Under the pieces are notes generated by a model. That model worked only from the letters and a program-made list of their open reading frames with translations, searched no databases and was not told the origin of the DNA. From contig JBBMRB010000001.1 in NCBI GenBank assembly GCA_038900335.1, positions 372,001 through 436,000 on the forward strand: a stretch of DNA of 64,000 nucleotides, written 5' to 3'. Source of the stretch: Rs1 sp038900335 (GTDB taxonomy: Bacteria; Pseudomonadota; Gammaproteobacteria; Pseudomonadales; Balneatricaceae). The translations under genes were made by a program, and so were the position numbers. Shown here one piece after another: positions 35,590 through 43,945 of the stretch; positions within the stretch are counted from its first letter, which is position 1, and each line of letters starts with the position of its first letter.

Positions 35590-36242
35590 TGAAAAAGCGT
35601 ATTGCAGTACTTATCTCCGGTAGCGGCTCAAATTTACAAGCGATTATCGATGCAATTTCAGCAAAAAACATCAATGCTGAGATTGTTTTAGTTATCAGCA
35701 ACAAAGCTGATGCCTTTGGTTTAACTCGCGCTAAAAATGCCAACATCCAAACTAAAGTACTGCAACACACTCAATACGAAAGCCGACTAGCCTTTGACCA
35801 AGATTTACTAGCTTCAATTGATGAATTTAATGTCGATCTTGTGGTGCTCGCAGGCTTTATGCGCATTTTAACACCAGAGTTTGTTAATCATTTCTCTGGT
35901 CGCATGCTCAATATCCACCCTTCTTTACTGCCTAAATACAAAGGGCTAGACACGCATCAACGCGCATTAACCGCTAACGATGAAGAACACGGCTGCTCTG
36001 TCCACTTTGTGACGCCAGAGCTAGATGGCGGCCCTGTTGCCCTACAAGCAGTGGTTAAAATAACAGCGCTAGAAACACTTTCTTCGCTGGAGCAAAAAGT
36101 GCACGCAGCGGAGCATATCGCCTACTCGCAGGTTGTGGATTGGTTTTGCCAAGATAAACTACAGTGTATTGACAACAGCCTATATCTTGATAATGAACTT
36201 TTAGCACCTAGCGGTTTCAGATTAAACATTAGCACTGATTAA
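35589..36242 (+). CDS. purN: Phosphoribosylglycinamide formyltransferase PurN
   Basis: The 217-residue enzyme transfers the formyl group from 10-formyl-tetrahydrofolate to glycinamide ribotide. It shows KKRIAVLISGSGSNLQAIIDA, VLAGFMRILTPEFV, the catalytic Asn and His in NIHPSLLPKYKGLDTHQRAL, and HFVTPELDGG with the catalytic Asp. It is coupled to purM. The fhs gene at 43946 makes the same folate donor. Confidence 0.97.
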   Translation: MKKRIAVLISGSGSNLQAIIDAISAKNINAEIVLVISNKADAFGLTRAKNANIQTKVLQHTQYESRLAFDQDLLASIDEFNVDLVVLAGFMRILTPEFVNHFSGRMLNIHPSLLPKYKGLDTHQRALTANDEEHGCSVHFVTPELDGGPVALQAVVKITALETLSSLEQKVHAAEHIAYSQVVDWFCQDKLQCIDNSLYLDNELLAPSGFRLNISTD

Positions 36243-36411
36243 GTGACAATATTGTCTATCTCACATTAACATCTTTTATTAGACGACTCGGTAAAAGCAC
36301 TAACACCTAAGCGCCTGTCACTATTTCGCCAAAGTTACGTGCTAAACCCATTACTAGCTGCAAGCTTGTCCAATACGCAGCTTAACCTACTACACCATTG
36401 AAGGTTACTAT

Positions 36412-37122
36412 ATGCAAATAACACAGCGTTTAAGCAAAAAACCTATCATCGCCCTGATTGGCGCCGTCACTCTCTCTACTATTAGTTTTGCAAGCTATGC
36501 CATTACTCCCTATAAGGCAACTTACGCAGCTGACATCAAGTCTAGTGTTAGCTTTTCAGGTACTTTAGAGCGCAGTTTAAGCAAAGACAATAACGGCCAA
36601 TGGCTACTACAAGATAATGTTAACTCGTTATTAGCATCGATTGATGAAAGCAGCCAATTAAATATTAATAATGACACAGTACAACCGCTCAAGTACCAAT
36701 ATCTACGTAAAATTTTTGGCAAGAAAAAGCGAAGAAATGTCGATTTTAATTGGCCACAAAAAAAAGCTGTTAATCGCGACAAAGAAACGATTTCTTTAAT
36801 TGACAGCACTCAAGACAGATTGAGCTATCAGCTACAATTGCAGCTTGATCTACAAAAAGGCAAGCGCGGCGTGCTGAGCTATCCAGTCATTAAAGGCGGC
36901 AGTATCGACACCCTAAAATTTGTTGAAGTCGGTACCCAAACAATTAAAACACCGCTTGGCAATCTTAAAAGTTTGAAATTTAAACTTGATCGTGGCCCAA
37001 ACTCAAAGAGAGAAACCTTTATTTGGTTTTCAACAAAGTATGATTATGTCATCAGTAAATTGCAACAAACTGAAGATGATGGCAAATCTTACGCAATCAC
37101 ACTTGAAAAATTACAGCAGTAG
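36412..37122 (+). CDS. DUF3108 periplasmic protein
   Basis: The 236-residue protein has a signal peptide (IALIGAVTLSTISFASYA, cleavage near 30) and a beta-rich DUF3108 domain (TPYKATYAADIKSSVSFSGTLERSL, then GTQTIKTPLGNLKSLKFKLDRGPNSKRETFIWFSTKYDYVISKLQQTEDDGKSYAITL). The family is a periplasmic LolA/lipoprotein-localisation-like beta fold of unknown role, usually found directly downstream of purMN in pseudomonad-like genomes. AAGG precedes the ATG. yfcL follows 9 bases later. Confidence 0.88.
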   Translation: MQITQRLSKKPIIALIGAVTLSTISFASYAITPYKATYAADIKSSVSFSGTLERSLSKDNNGQWLLQDNVNSLLASIDESSQLNINNDTVQPLKYQYLRKIFGKKKRRNVDFNWPQKKAVNRDKETISLIDSTQDRLSYQLQLQLDLQKGKRGVLSYPVIKGGSIDTLKFVEVGTQTIKTPLGNLKSLKFKLDRGPNSKRETFIWFSTKYDYVISKLQQTEDDGKSYAITLEKLQQ

Positions 37123-37131
37123 GCAAGGTTA

Positions 37132-37401
37132 ATGAACGAAGTAGCACAACAAGGATTAGATTGGTTATTATTACAAGAAGATTGCGACAATGACGATCGC
37201 CGCTTTTATTGTAGCTATTTAATCGGCCACATTAGCCTGGCACTCGCTGATGGCGATACCACTAATGACACAGCCAGTAACAATGAAAGATTTTTACTGA
37301 CTATGCAGCAAAACCTGGCGACAACGTTAAGCGAAGATAACCTAAACGAAAACGATAAAGCAGGTATTAATAATTTATGGCACGAAGTCTGCAGCCTTTA
37401 G
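37132..37401 (+). CDS. YfcL family protein
   Basis: The 89-residue acidic, helical protein matches YfcL-type proteins: LLLQEDCDNDDRRFYCSYLIGHISLALADGD in the middle and NENDKAGINNLWHEVCSL at the end. Function is unknown. It starts 9 bases after the DUF3108 stop codon, with AAGG before the ATG, so the two are one unit, ended by the hairpin at 37428-37450. Confidence 0.75.
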   Translation: MNEVAQQGLDWLLLQEDCDNDDRRFYCSYLIGHISLALADGDTTNDTASNNERFLLTMQQNLATTLSEDNLNENDKAGINNLWHEVCSL

Positions 37402-37427
37402 CCTCACTAAAAGCTGTTAAACTAAAT

Positions 37428-37454
37428 CGCCTTATATCATCTATAAGGCGGTTT
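37428..37454. terminator. Bidirectional hairpin at the yfcL/yhhQ junction
   Basis: CGCCTTATA (37428-37436) and TATAAGGCG (37442-37450) form a 9-base perfect stem with flanking AAAT/GTTT tracts. It overlaps the yhhQ stop codon at 37441-37443, serving both converging genes. Confidence 0.7.
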
Positions 37455-38109
37455 CTACTCTGCTTTTCTCACCTGCCAACACTTCTAGCTTAGCAGATAA
37501 AAAACCTAGTAATACACCATACATCGGCAAGAAAAACAGTAAGCTGATAATCAACTTAAAGCTATAATCAACCAGCGCGATCTCGAGCCAATGCTGCGCC
37601 ATAAACGGATCAGAGCTAGCATAAAAGGCGATAGAGAAAAACAGCAATGTATCAAGAAAATTACCGATAATTGTCGAAATTACCGGCGCTATCCACCACT
37701 GTCTTTCTGCTCTTAGTTGATTAAAAATACTAATATCAAGTAGCTGCCCAAAAAAGTAGGCAACGAAACTAGCCAGCGCTATACGTGCAACAAATGTATT
37801 AAACTCAGACAGTGCCGACAAGCCTACATATTCGCCATCCACTATAATACAAGAGACAATATAAGATATTAACAGCGCAGGTAATAGCACACTCATTACA
37901 ATTTTTCGCGCTAATGGGGCACCAAACAAGCGCACCGTCAAATCAGAGGCGAGAAAAATAAAAGGAAAGCTAAATGCTCCCCAAGTTGTATGAAAGCCCG
38001 CTAGGCTAAAGGGTAGCTGAACAAGGTAATTACTCGCGGCAATAATAATAATATGGAGCGCGGCAATCATTAATAGCAAGCGCTTTGCCTGCAAGGGAGT
38101 ATGTATCAT
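37441..38109 (-). CDS. yhhQ: Queuosine precursor transporter YhhQ
   Basis: The 222-residue membrane protein belongs to the YhhQ/vitamin-precursor-transporter family, which imports 7-cyano-7-deazaguanine (preQ0) and preQ1 for tRNA queuosine. It has about six segments, with PFSLAGFHTTWGAFSFPFIFLASDLTVRLFG, VARIALASFVAYFFGQLLDISIFNQLR and STIIGNFLDTLLFFSIAFYAS being typical. It is a single gene, divergent from the FMN-riboswitch unit. Confidence 0.93.
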   Translation of the reverse strand: MIHTPLQAKRLLLMIAALHIIIIAASNYLVQLPFSLAGFHTTWGAFSFPFIFLASDLTVRLFGAPLARKIVMSVLLPALLISYIVSCIIVDGEYVGLSALSEFNTFVARIALASFVAYFFGQLLDISIFNQLRAERQWWIAPVISTIIGNFLDTLLFFSIAFYASSDPFMAQHWLEIALVDYSFKLIISLLFFLPMYGVLLGFLSAKLEVLAGEKSRVETAL

Positions 38110-38193
38110 ATTGTGGCCTTTTTAGTGGTTGGGGTGAGGGAACCCAAAAAATCGAGCACGTATATTATCGCGTTAAATTATAAATTCAAGTAC

Positions 38194-38230
38194 TTTATCA
38201 TTAATTTCCTGTTTGAGCATTAATGATAAA
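38194..38230. repeat. 12-base inverted repeat between yhhQ and the riboswitch
   Basis: TTTATCATTAAT (38194-38205) and ATTAATGATAAA (38219-38230) are perfect inverted copies with a 13-base spacer, 85 bases upstream of the yhhQ start. No T run follows on either strand, so an operator is as likely as a hairpin. It has no match elsewhere in the window that I noticed. Confidence 0.6.
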
Positions 38231-38390
38231 GCCAAACCTTACTGTGCTACATTGATACTTTAGCGCCAATCACGCAGCGCCTTCTTACTATCTATTATTA
38301 AATCATATTAAAAATATGTATTTTCACAATCAACCTTTGACAATAGCAAACAAGAAAACGTATATTGCCGCATCGGTAAAGACCGATATC

Positions 38391-38526
38391 GTTCTCGGGG
38401 CGGGGTGCAATTCCCCACCGGCGGTAAAGATTTTTTAATCTAAGCCCGCGAGCGCCTACCTAGGTAGGGTCAGCAGATTTGGTGTAAATCCAAAGCCGAC
38501 GGTGATAGTCCGGATAAGAGAGAATG
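38391..38526 (+). ncRNA. FMN riboswitch (RFN element)
   Basis: All RFN landmarks are present in order: GTTCTCGGGGCGGGGTGCAA, TTCCCCACCGGCGGTAA, AGCCCGCGAGCG, a variable arm, GGTCAGCAGATTTGGT, then AATCCAAAGCCGACGGTGAT, AGTCCGGATAAGAGAGAA. It senses flavin mononucleotide and should lower expression of the downstream lumazine synthase when FMN is plentiful. About 165 bases separate it from the coding start. Confidence 0.97.
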
Positions 38527-38584
38527 CGACAGATTATCAGTATATGCAGAACTAACAGTCTCTATAGATCCTAATTGGGTGTTA

Positions 38585-38614
38585 TATAGCGCTGCGTTTA
38601 GCTATAAGGTTTTT
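38585..38614 (+). terminator. Candidate expression-platform terminator of the FMN riboswitch
   Basis: TATAGC (38585-38590) and GCTATA (38601-38606) form a 6-base stem followed by AGG and TTTTT (38610-38614), downstream of the aptamer. It could be the FMN-dependent terminator. A T7 run at 38670-38677 further on is an alternative end point. I could not find the matching antiterminator with certainty. Confidence 0.4.
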
Positions 38615-38690
38615 GCCGCTAGTTAGCGACATGGCCTCATACTGACCTGCCCGTTCGCCTTGATTCTTAGTTTTTTTAATAGGCATCAAA

Positions 38691-39188
38691 ATGAACCAGA
38701 GCATAAAAAACCCATTATCTACTACCACACCTAAACAGCAACGTATTGCTTTTATCCACGCAAGCTGGCACGAAGAGATTGTTTTAAATTGCCTACAGGG
38801 CTTTAAAAACGAATTACAAGCACGTGGCTATGACACTGACAGTATTGATGTCATTAGCGTCCCAGGCGCCTATGAAATTCCACTACAAGCTAAGTTGTTA
38901 GCAATGAGCGGACAATACAGTGCAATCACAGCGAGTGCGCTGGTTGTTGATGGCGGTATTTATCGTCACGACTTCGTCGCCCAAACGGTTTGCAACGCAC
39001 TAATGCAAGTGCAACTAGAGACACTAACACCAGTATTAACGGCGGTGCTAACCCCTCATCATTTTCATGAACACGAAGAGCATCACAATTATTTTAGCCG
39101 CCATTTTATCAAAAAAGGTGAAGAGCTAGCAGCAGCCTGTGACAGCACCATTAAACTCACTGCCAGCCACAAAAAAGCCTACGCTTAA
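38691..39188 (+). CDS. ribH2: 6,7-dimethyl-8-ribityllumazine synthase, RibH2 type
   Basis: The 165-residue protein joins 5-amino-6-ribitylaminouracil with dihydroxybutanone phosphate in riboflavin synthesis. The sequence RIAFIHASWHEEIV, VPGAYEIPLQAKLLA, ALVVDGGIYRHDFVAQTVCNALMQVQLET and LTPHHFHEHEEHHNYFSRHF is the type II (Brucella RibH2, decameric) pattern rather than the usual icosahedral RibH. It is the only gene behind the FMN riboswitch, so it is the FMN-controlled copy; a housekeeping ribH probably lies elsewhere (inference). Confidence 0.9.
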   Translation: MNQSIKNPLSTTTPKQQRIAFIHASWHEEIVLNCLQGFKNELQARGYDTDSIDVISVPGAYEIPLQAKLLAMSGQYSAITASALVVDGGIYRHDFVAQTVCNALMQVQLETLTPVLTAVLTPHHFHEHEEHHNYFSRHFIKKGEELAAACDSTIKLTASHKKAYA

Positions 39189-39209
39189 GGTACTCGATGT
39201 ATGTTTTAT

Positions 39210-39237
39210 GAAGACAAAGTCTCTGTGCTTTGTCTTC
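39210..39237 (+). terminator. Hairpin after the lumazine synthase gene
   Basis: GAAGACAAAG (39210-39219) and CTTTGTCTTC (39228-39237) form a 10-base perfect stem with an 8-base loop, 22 bases after the stop codon. No T run follows on the plus strand; on the minus strand ATAAAACAT follows. It separates this gene from the converging AEC transporter gene. Confidence 0.6.
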
Positions 39238-39250
39238 AGCAGTGCTTATA

Positions 39251-40162
39251 TTAGCTATTAGTTAATATTGTTAATGTCACTAAAGACAGCACTGTAGATA
39301 TCAAGATCGCCTTGGCGATTAACTGTGTTCTTATGCCGTATTGCAGGGCAATAACAAACGGCATCGCACCGCAAGGACCAGCTGCCATCAATATAATCAT
39401 TTGTTGCCACTTTGCAGATACCGTCACTAATTCAGCTAAACTGATGACCAGTAATGGCATGGCGACAATATTCATCACGACGACAACCCAAACCTCCTTA
39501 CCCACTGTTTTTATAGTATTACTGGCCAGGATAATGCCCAGTGAAAACAATGATGCTGGCGCTGCTGCTGCCCCTGCAAATTGAGCATAAGTAATAACCC
39601 CCTCAGGCACACTCTCTTTAAAAAATAACGAGCACGCCCCAATAACAGCAGCTATTAAGAATGGATTTTTACTTAGTAAGACCAGCACCTTGAAAACAGA
39701 TTTTTTAGAAGAGTTCATTAAATCTAGCGCTAAAACGGTACCGCAAAACAAAACAATAATATCAACTATGACGATACCAGCGATAGGTTGCGCTGCGAGC
39801 TTTCCATACACACGCTCAGCAATGGGTAACACAAAAAATATGTGATTGACAAAAACTGTGGTCAATCCTAATAGCAAAGCCTCTTTTTTATCCAAGTGAA
39901 AAACTGACATCAACAGCAAAAACACCGCGACATACACTGTCAGTTGAGCAACAAAATAAAGCCCTAACGCGGTAAAATCTAAGGTATTTATTGGCGCATT
40001 TGAAACCACATTAAAGACCAGCGCTGGCGTTGCTACATAAAACACAAATTTATTAATAGCTTGCGCCGCAACCACATCAAATAGTTTTATATGGAAAAAA
40101 ATATAACCTAACATCAATATAGCAAAGATAGGTAAAATTGGATTTGCGAGGGTTGAGAGCAT
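39251..40162 (-). CDS. AEC-family (auxin efflux carrier-like) transporter
   Basis: The 303-residue membrane protein has about ten segments in the AEC pattern: LANPILPIFAILMLGYIFFHIKLFD and NKFVFYVATPALVFNVVSNAP at the start, a central GTVLALDL and the repeat-like second half ASLFSLGIILAS and LMAAGPCGAMPFVIALQYG. Bacterial members carry malonate, malate or other organic acids; the cargo here is unknown. The gene is single. Confidence 0.9.
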   Translation of the reverse strand: MLSTLANPILPIFAILMLGYIFFHIKLFDVVAAQAINKFVFYVATPALVFNVVSNAPINTLDFTALGLYFVAQLTVYVAVFLLLMSVFHLDKKEALLLGLTTVFVNHIFFVLPIAERVYGKLAAQPIAGIVIVDIIVLFCGTVLALDLMNSSKKSVFKVLVLLSKNPFLIAAVIGACSLFFKESVPEGVITYAQFAGAAAAPASLFSLGIILASNTIKTVGKEVWVVVVMNIVAMPLLVISLAELVTVSAKWQQMIILMAAGPCGAMPFVIALQYGIRTQLIAKAILISTVLSLVTLTILTNS

Positions 40163-40462
40163 AATAAACGTCTTATTTTAGGTCGTGTTAAAGAAGCGCA
40201 ATAGTATAAATGCAGACTCTGCAATTAAACAGACTATCTTTACGGCTTATTAGTTTAATGACAATTAACACGATAACGTAATACAAAGTAGCACCGCTGC
40301 ACCTAAAATCAATCATGTGGTTTTTATATCTGATCCAGCCATATTTTCCATTTAGCACAGTAATCAAAAAATAACGTGGCTATTGACCCACTAATTGATT
40401 ACTCCTTAAAAAGCAGATGTTAAAATTTTGGCTGATGACAATATTCATTTTAGGAGAATATA
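40163..40462. other. Divergent intergenic region, 300 bases, no gene seen
   Basis: This spacer lies between the AEC transporter gene (minus) and the MaoC gene (plus). It should hold both promoters. AGGAGA at 40452-40457 is the ribosome-binding site for the TTG start at 40463. No other element stood out. Confidence 0.5.
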
Positions 40463-40897
40463 TTGAGTAATTTACATGGATATTATTTAGAAGATCTCGA
40501 AATTGGTATGAGCGCCAGTACTGAAAAAACGATATCAGCAGCAGATGTTGCCACATTTGCGCAAATATCTGGTGATGACAACCCAATTCACGTTGACGAA
40601 GAATATGCAAAAAACAGTGCGTTTGGTAAGCGTATTGTGCACGGCATGTTCAGTGCGGCTTTAATTTCTGCTGTAGCTGGCACTAAGTTACCAGGTTATG
40701 GTGGGGTTTACCTGTCGCAAGAGCTAAAATTTAGAAAGCCGATATTCATTGACGATACGGTGGTGACCAAGTTAACTATTGAAGACATCAACCAACGTCG
40801 TGGTCGCGTTACTATGAAAACAGAAGTTTTTGTCAAAGATGTCTTAGTTGTCTCTGGTGAAGCAATTTATATGGTCAACAAAAAGCCTAGCGCTTAG
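40463..40897 (+). CDS. MaoC-family enoyl-CoA hydratase, PhaJ-like
   Basis: The 144-residue hot-dog-fold protein has the (R)-specific enoyl-CoA hydratase motif FAQISGDDNPIHVDEEYA (catalytic Asp and His), followed by GKRIVHGMFSAALISAVAGTKLPG and YLSQELKFRKPIFIDDTV. PhaJ-type members supply (R)-3-hydroxyacyl-CoA from beta-oxidation for polyhydroxyalkanoate or fatty acid synthesis. The start is a TTG at 40463 with AGGAGA six bases upstream, which gives the usual opening (M)SNLHGYYLEDLEIGM. It is a single gene with its own terminator. Confidence 0.9.
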   Translation: MSNLHGYYLEDLEIGMSASTEKTISAADVATFAQISGDDNPIHVDEEYAKNSAFGKRIVHGMFSAALISAVAGTKLPGYGGVYLSQELKFRKPIFIDDTVVTKLTIEDINQRRGRVTMKTEVFVKDVLVVSGEAIYMVNKKPSA

Positions 40898-40958
40898 CCT
40901 CAGCTGCTATGCACTGTTGCTCAAAACCAACCTCTATTGACACTTTGATAACCATAAA

Positions 40959-40984
40959 AAAGCCTCGCTAATTAGCGAGGCTTT
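40959..40984. terminator. Bidirectional terminator between maoC and cysS
   Basis: The 26 bases are a perfect palindrome (AAAGCCTCGCTAA and its complement TTAGCGAGGCTTT) with an A run on the left and a T run on the right, so it works for both converging genes. Confidence 0.85.
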
Positions 40985-41001
40985 ATAGTGACCAACAACA
41001 C

Positions 41002-42387
41002 TTAGCTTTCGCGATGCCAACTAGTTCCTTCTCTGCTATCTTTTAGTACGATGCTTTGCTCTAGTAACAGATCTCGAATACGATCAGATTCTGCAAAATT
41101 CTTCTCAGCTCTAGCCGCTTTACGATCTGCTATAAACGCCTCTATCTGCTCAGCGCTAAAGCCGCCCTCTTCCGCTTTACCCTGTAAAAAAGCTGCCGGG
41201 TTTTGTTGTAAAATACCAATGCTATCAGCCAGGGTGAGTAGTTGATGAGCAAGTGCTGGCGCTGTAGCTAAATTTTGTTTATTCGCAACATTTAGCTCAT
41301 TAACGATTTCAAACAATACCGCTATCGCTTTGGGTGTATTGAAATCATCGTTCATTGCCGCTACAAATTTCTCGCTATAATCATTCTCTAGTGGCCCTTC
41401 ACAGGCTTGGCTGTCACTCAATGCCTGATAAAAGCGCTCCAGCTTTGTCTGCGCTTCTTTCAAAGACGCTTCGCTGTAATCGATATAGCTACGATAATGC
41501 ACGCTCGCTAAGAAAAAACGCACCACCTCAGCATTGTATTTTTGCAACACATCACGAATAGTGAAAAAGTTGCCCAGTGATTTAGACATTTTTTCTGAAT
41601 TGACACGAACAGCACCAGCATGCATCCAAAGATTGGCATAAGTACAACCATTAGCGGCTTCTGACTGTGCGATTTCATTTTCATGATGCGGGAAAGGTAA
41701 ATCTGGCCCGCCACCGTGAATATCAAAGTTATCGCCAAGGCAACTTTTTGACATTGCAGAACATTCTATATGCCAGCCAGGGCGGCCCTCACCCCATGGT
41801 GATGCCCAGCTAACCTCACCTGCTTTAGCAGCTTTCCATAATACGAAGTCTATTGGGTCTTCTTTAACATCATTAACCGCAACACGTGCACCTGATTGTA
41901 AGTCATCAATATTCTTGTTCGATAACTTGCCATAACCATCAAATTTCGCAACACGATAGTAAACATCGCCATTGTCTGCTGGGTAGGCATAGCCTTTATC
42001 AATGAGTGTTTCGATAATATTAATAATGCCTGCAATATGAGCGGTTGCGCGTGGCTCTTGATCAGGCTTAAGCACATAAAGACTCTTTTCATCTTCGTGC
42101 ATTGCACTAATCATGCGCTGTGTTAGCTGCTCCATCGCTTCATTATTTTCATTAGCGCGATTCAGAATTTTATCATCGACATCGGTAATGTTTCTAACGT
42201 AGTTAACATTCCAGCCTTGTGATCGTAAAAAACGGGTAATCACATCAAATGAAACCATAACGCGAGCGTGACCTATGTGACAAAAATCATATACTGTCAT
42301 GCCACAAACATACAAACCAATCTCCCCTTTAATTAATGGCTGAAACGGGGCTTTCTTTTTAGTCAAGGTATCGTATATTTGTAACAT
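41002..42387 (-). CDS. cysS: Cysteinyl-tRNA synthetase
   Basis: The 461-residue class I synthetase has the zinc-binding Cys in YVCGMTVYDFCHIGHARV with the HIGH box, MSFDVITRFLR, WHIECSAMS with further zinc ligands, PHHENEIAQSEA, and the KMSKS box (EKMSKSLGNFFTIRD). The C-terminal anticodon region ends ESIVLKDSREGTSWH. It charges tRNA-Cys. It is a single gene in this window. Confidence 0.97.
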   Translation of the reverse strand: MLQIYDTLTKKKAPFQPLIKGEIGLYVCGMTVYDFCHIGHARVMVSFDVITRFLRSQGWNVNYVRNITDVDDKILNRANENNEAMEQLTQRMISAMHEDEKSLYVLKPDQEPRATAHIAGIINIIETLIDKGYAYPADNGDVYYRVAKFDGYGKLSNKNIDDLQSGARVAVNDVKEDPIDFVLWKAAKAGEVSWASPWGEGRPGWHIECSAMSKSCLGDNFDIHGGGPDLPFPHHENEIAQSEAANGCTYANLWMHAGAVRVNSEKMSKSLGNFFTIRDVLQKYNAEVVRFFLASVHYRSYIDYSEASLKEAQTKLERFYQALSDSQACEGPLENDYSEKFVAAMNDDFNTPKAIAVLFEIVNELNVANKQNLATAPALAHQLLTLADSIGILQQNPAAFLQGKAEEGGFSAEQIEAFIADRKAARAEKNFAESDRIRDLLLEQSIVLKDSREGTSWHRES

Positions 42388-42538
42388 TTTATCCTGCTTA
42401 TATATTGATAGGTTATTTTAAAACGATGGCTATATTAGATTTAATCTATTGCGCGCCACTAATTTGCAGCATTATAAACAAATATTTAAGGCACACCTAA
42501 CATTAATTAGAAGCTAGGCGCTATAGCACACAAGCAGA

Positions 42539-43522
42539 CTAATTTGGCAATTTAAAATAACCTAGCGTTTGTTTTGAATGTCGACTATCTTCAGCGGCTG
42601 CAACAAAGTGGCTATCTGAAATCCATTTGATGGCTTCCCACTGCCCATAAGGCTCTATTTTATAACGCTTAGCACTTTGCCATACAGGCAGTTGATCAAC
42701 CACATCCATCACCCAGATAAACGCTCCCCAATTTGGAGTGTATTGTGAATACCCTAATAAAAGTAATTTATTATTATCAGCATTATAATCTGCTGCCGTA
42801 ATAAGTCCTTTTACAGGAAGCTCTATACTTGCACTCACCTTTTGCTGTTGTGCGCTCTTATCTAGTTTATATAAACTGGCTTGCTGATTTAATCGATTTT
42901 TAGTGAACAACCATAAATCATCAGCCACGACAGTTAAGGCCTCACTATCAAAATTATGCTCTTTTGTTGGCAAAAAATTATTCTTAGCAGCGTAACGTAT
43001 GTTTAGTTTCACTGATTTAACCGTACTACTTGGTACTGCACTATTGTGTTCAAGACTAGACACTGTTGAATCAGTCATGATCTTTTCTAGATCTACTTTT
43101 GCGACTTTGTAAATATCGACACTGCGCCTAAAGGCTATATTATCACCAGTATCTGCAATATAGATAAAGTCATCATCTTGTGCTAACTCTTCCCAATCAA
43201 AATTAGCAGCCCCTTCAATATGGACAATTCTCTCTAGTTTAAGGCTATGTTTATCAAAGGCATAAATGGCCGCTTCACCTAAACTGTCATTATGCCCCCA
43301 AAAGTGATCAGCTGTTGTTGCCAAACCCGATATTTCATCAAGTTCAGCAGCGATCAGCGCTACTTTATCAGCCGTTAGTACTGGGAACCTCTTTTTACTC
43401 TGCTTTTTTGATGGCGAGTGTACATTTTGAATCGACTTGTTCTTTATCGACACTGCTTGCTCATGCGCCCAAGCAGTGACAGAAAAAAACAGAGCCATAG
43501 TGACAAAAAAATTAATTTTCAT
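42539..43522 (-). CDS. Secreted protein of unknown function, probably beta-propeller
   Basis: The product has about 327 residues with a clear signal peptide (MKINFFVTMALFFSVTAWA, then HEQ). The body has repeated beta-strand elements: ELDEISGLATTADHFWGHNDS, DWEELAQDDDFIYIADTGDNIAFRR, FDSEALTVVADDLWLFTKNR and GQWEAIKWISDSHFVAAAEDSRHSKQTLGYF. These resemble propeller repeats of SdiA-regulated or phytase-esterase-like proteins, with several D-W-E and D-x-GDN acidic loops that might bind calcium. I cannot assign a function. A TTG three codons upstream (43531) is possible, but the ATG at 43522 fits the signal peptide better. Confidence 0.75.
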   Translation of the reverse strand: MKINFFVTMALFFSVTAWAHEQAVSIKNKSIQNVHSPSKKQSKKRFPVLTADKVALIAAELDEISGLATTADHFWGHNDSLGEAAIYAFDKHSLKLERIVHIEGAANFDWEELAQDDDFIYIADTGDNIAFRRSVDIYKVAKVDLEKIMTDSTVSSLEHNSAVPSSTVKSVKLNIRYAAKNNFLPTKEHNFDSEALTVVADDLWLFTKNRLNQQASLYKLDKSAQQQKVSASIELPVKGLITAADYNADNNKLLLLGYSQYTPNWGAFIWVMDVVDQLPVWQSAKRYKIEPYGQWEAIKWISDSHFVAAAEDSRHSKQTLGYFKLPN

Positions 43523-43945
43523 ATTTTTCAACTATTTATGTGAATGTTTTAAATGTAATCTTAAGTTTCCTCTAAATCGTTCCGGTTTTGACGCGACTAA
43601 CAATGACATACATTAAAACACCCTTGTAGATTACATCAGCATGACAGATGGATACGTCGCCACTTTGAATCGACGAATGCACCCTCTTAACTAATGATTC
43701 TTAGGCAAACACTCTTTGGACAATGAATTATTTTTTGGTTCCCATTATTCCTTGTGTAATCTAATAATATACTATTGATTGTGCACAGTATTTCCTCTAA
43801 ATTAAAGATCATTCAACAACACACTCCCAAGAGCACTGTGCATTAATAGGCATATATTTATGATATAACATTAGCATTATAAGGCTGTTGTCATTTAATG
43901 ATAAAAGCCTAAGCCATTTGTACAGCTAATAACAAGGATACGCAT
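43523..43945. other. Divergent intergenic region, about 420 bases
   Basis: This is one of the longest gene-free stretches of the window, between the secreted propeller-like protein gene (minus) and fhs (plus). It has an 8-base inverted repeat, TGCACAGT (43792-43799) and ACTGTGCA (43835-43842), and AT-rich promoter-like stretches such as TATACT near 43767. No small gene or known riboswitch core was recognised. Confidence 0.5.
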
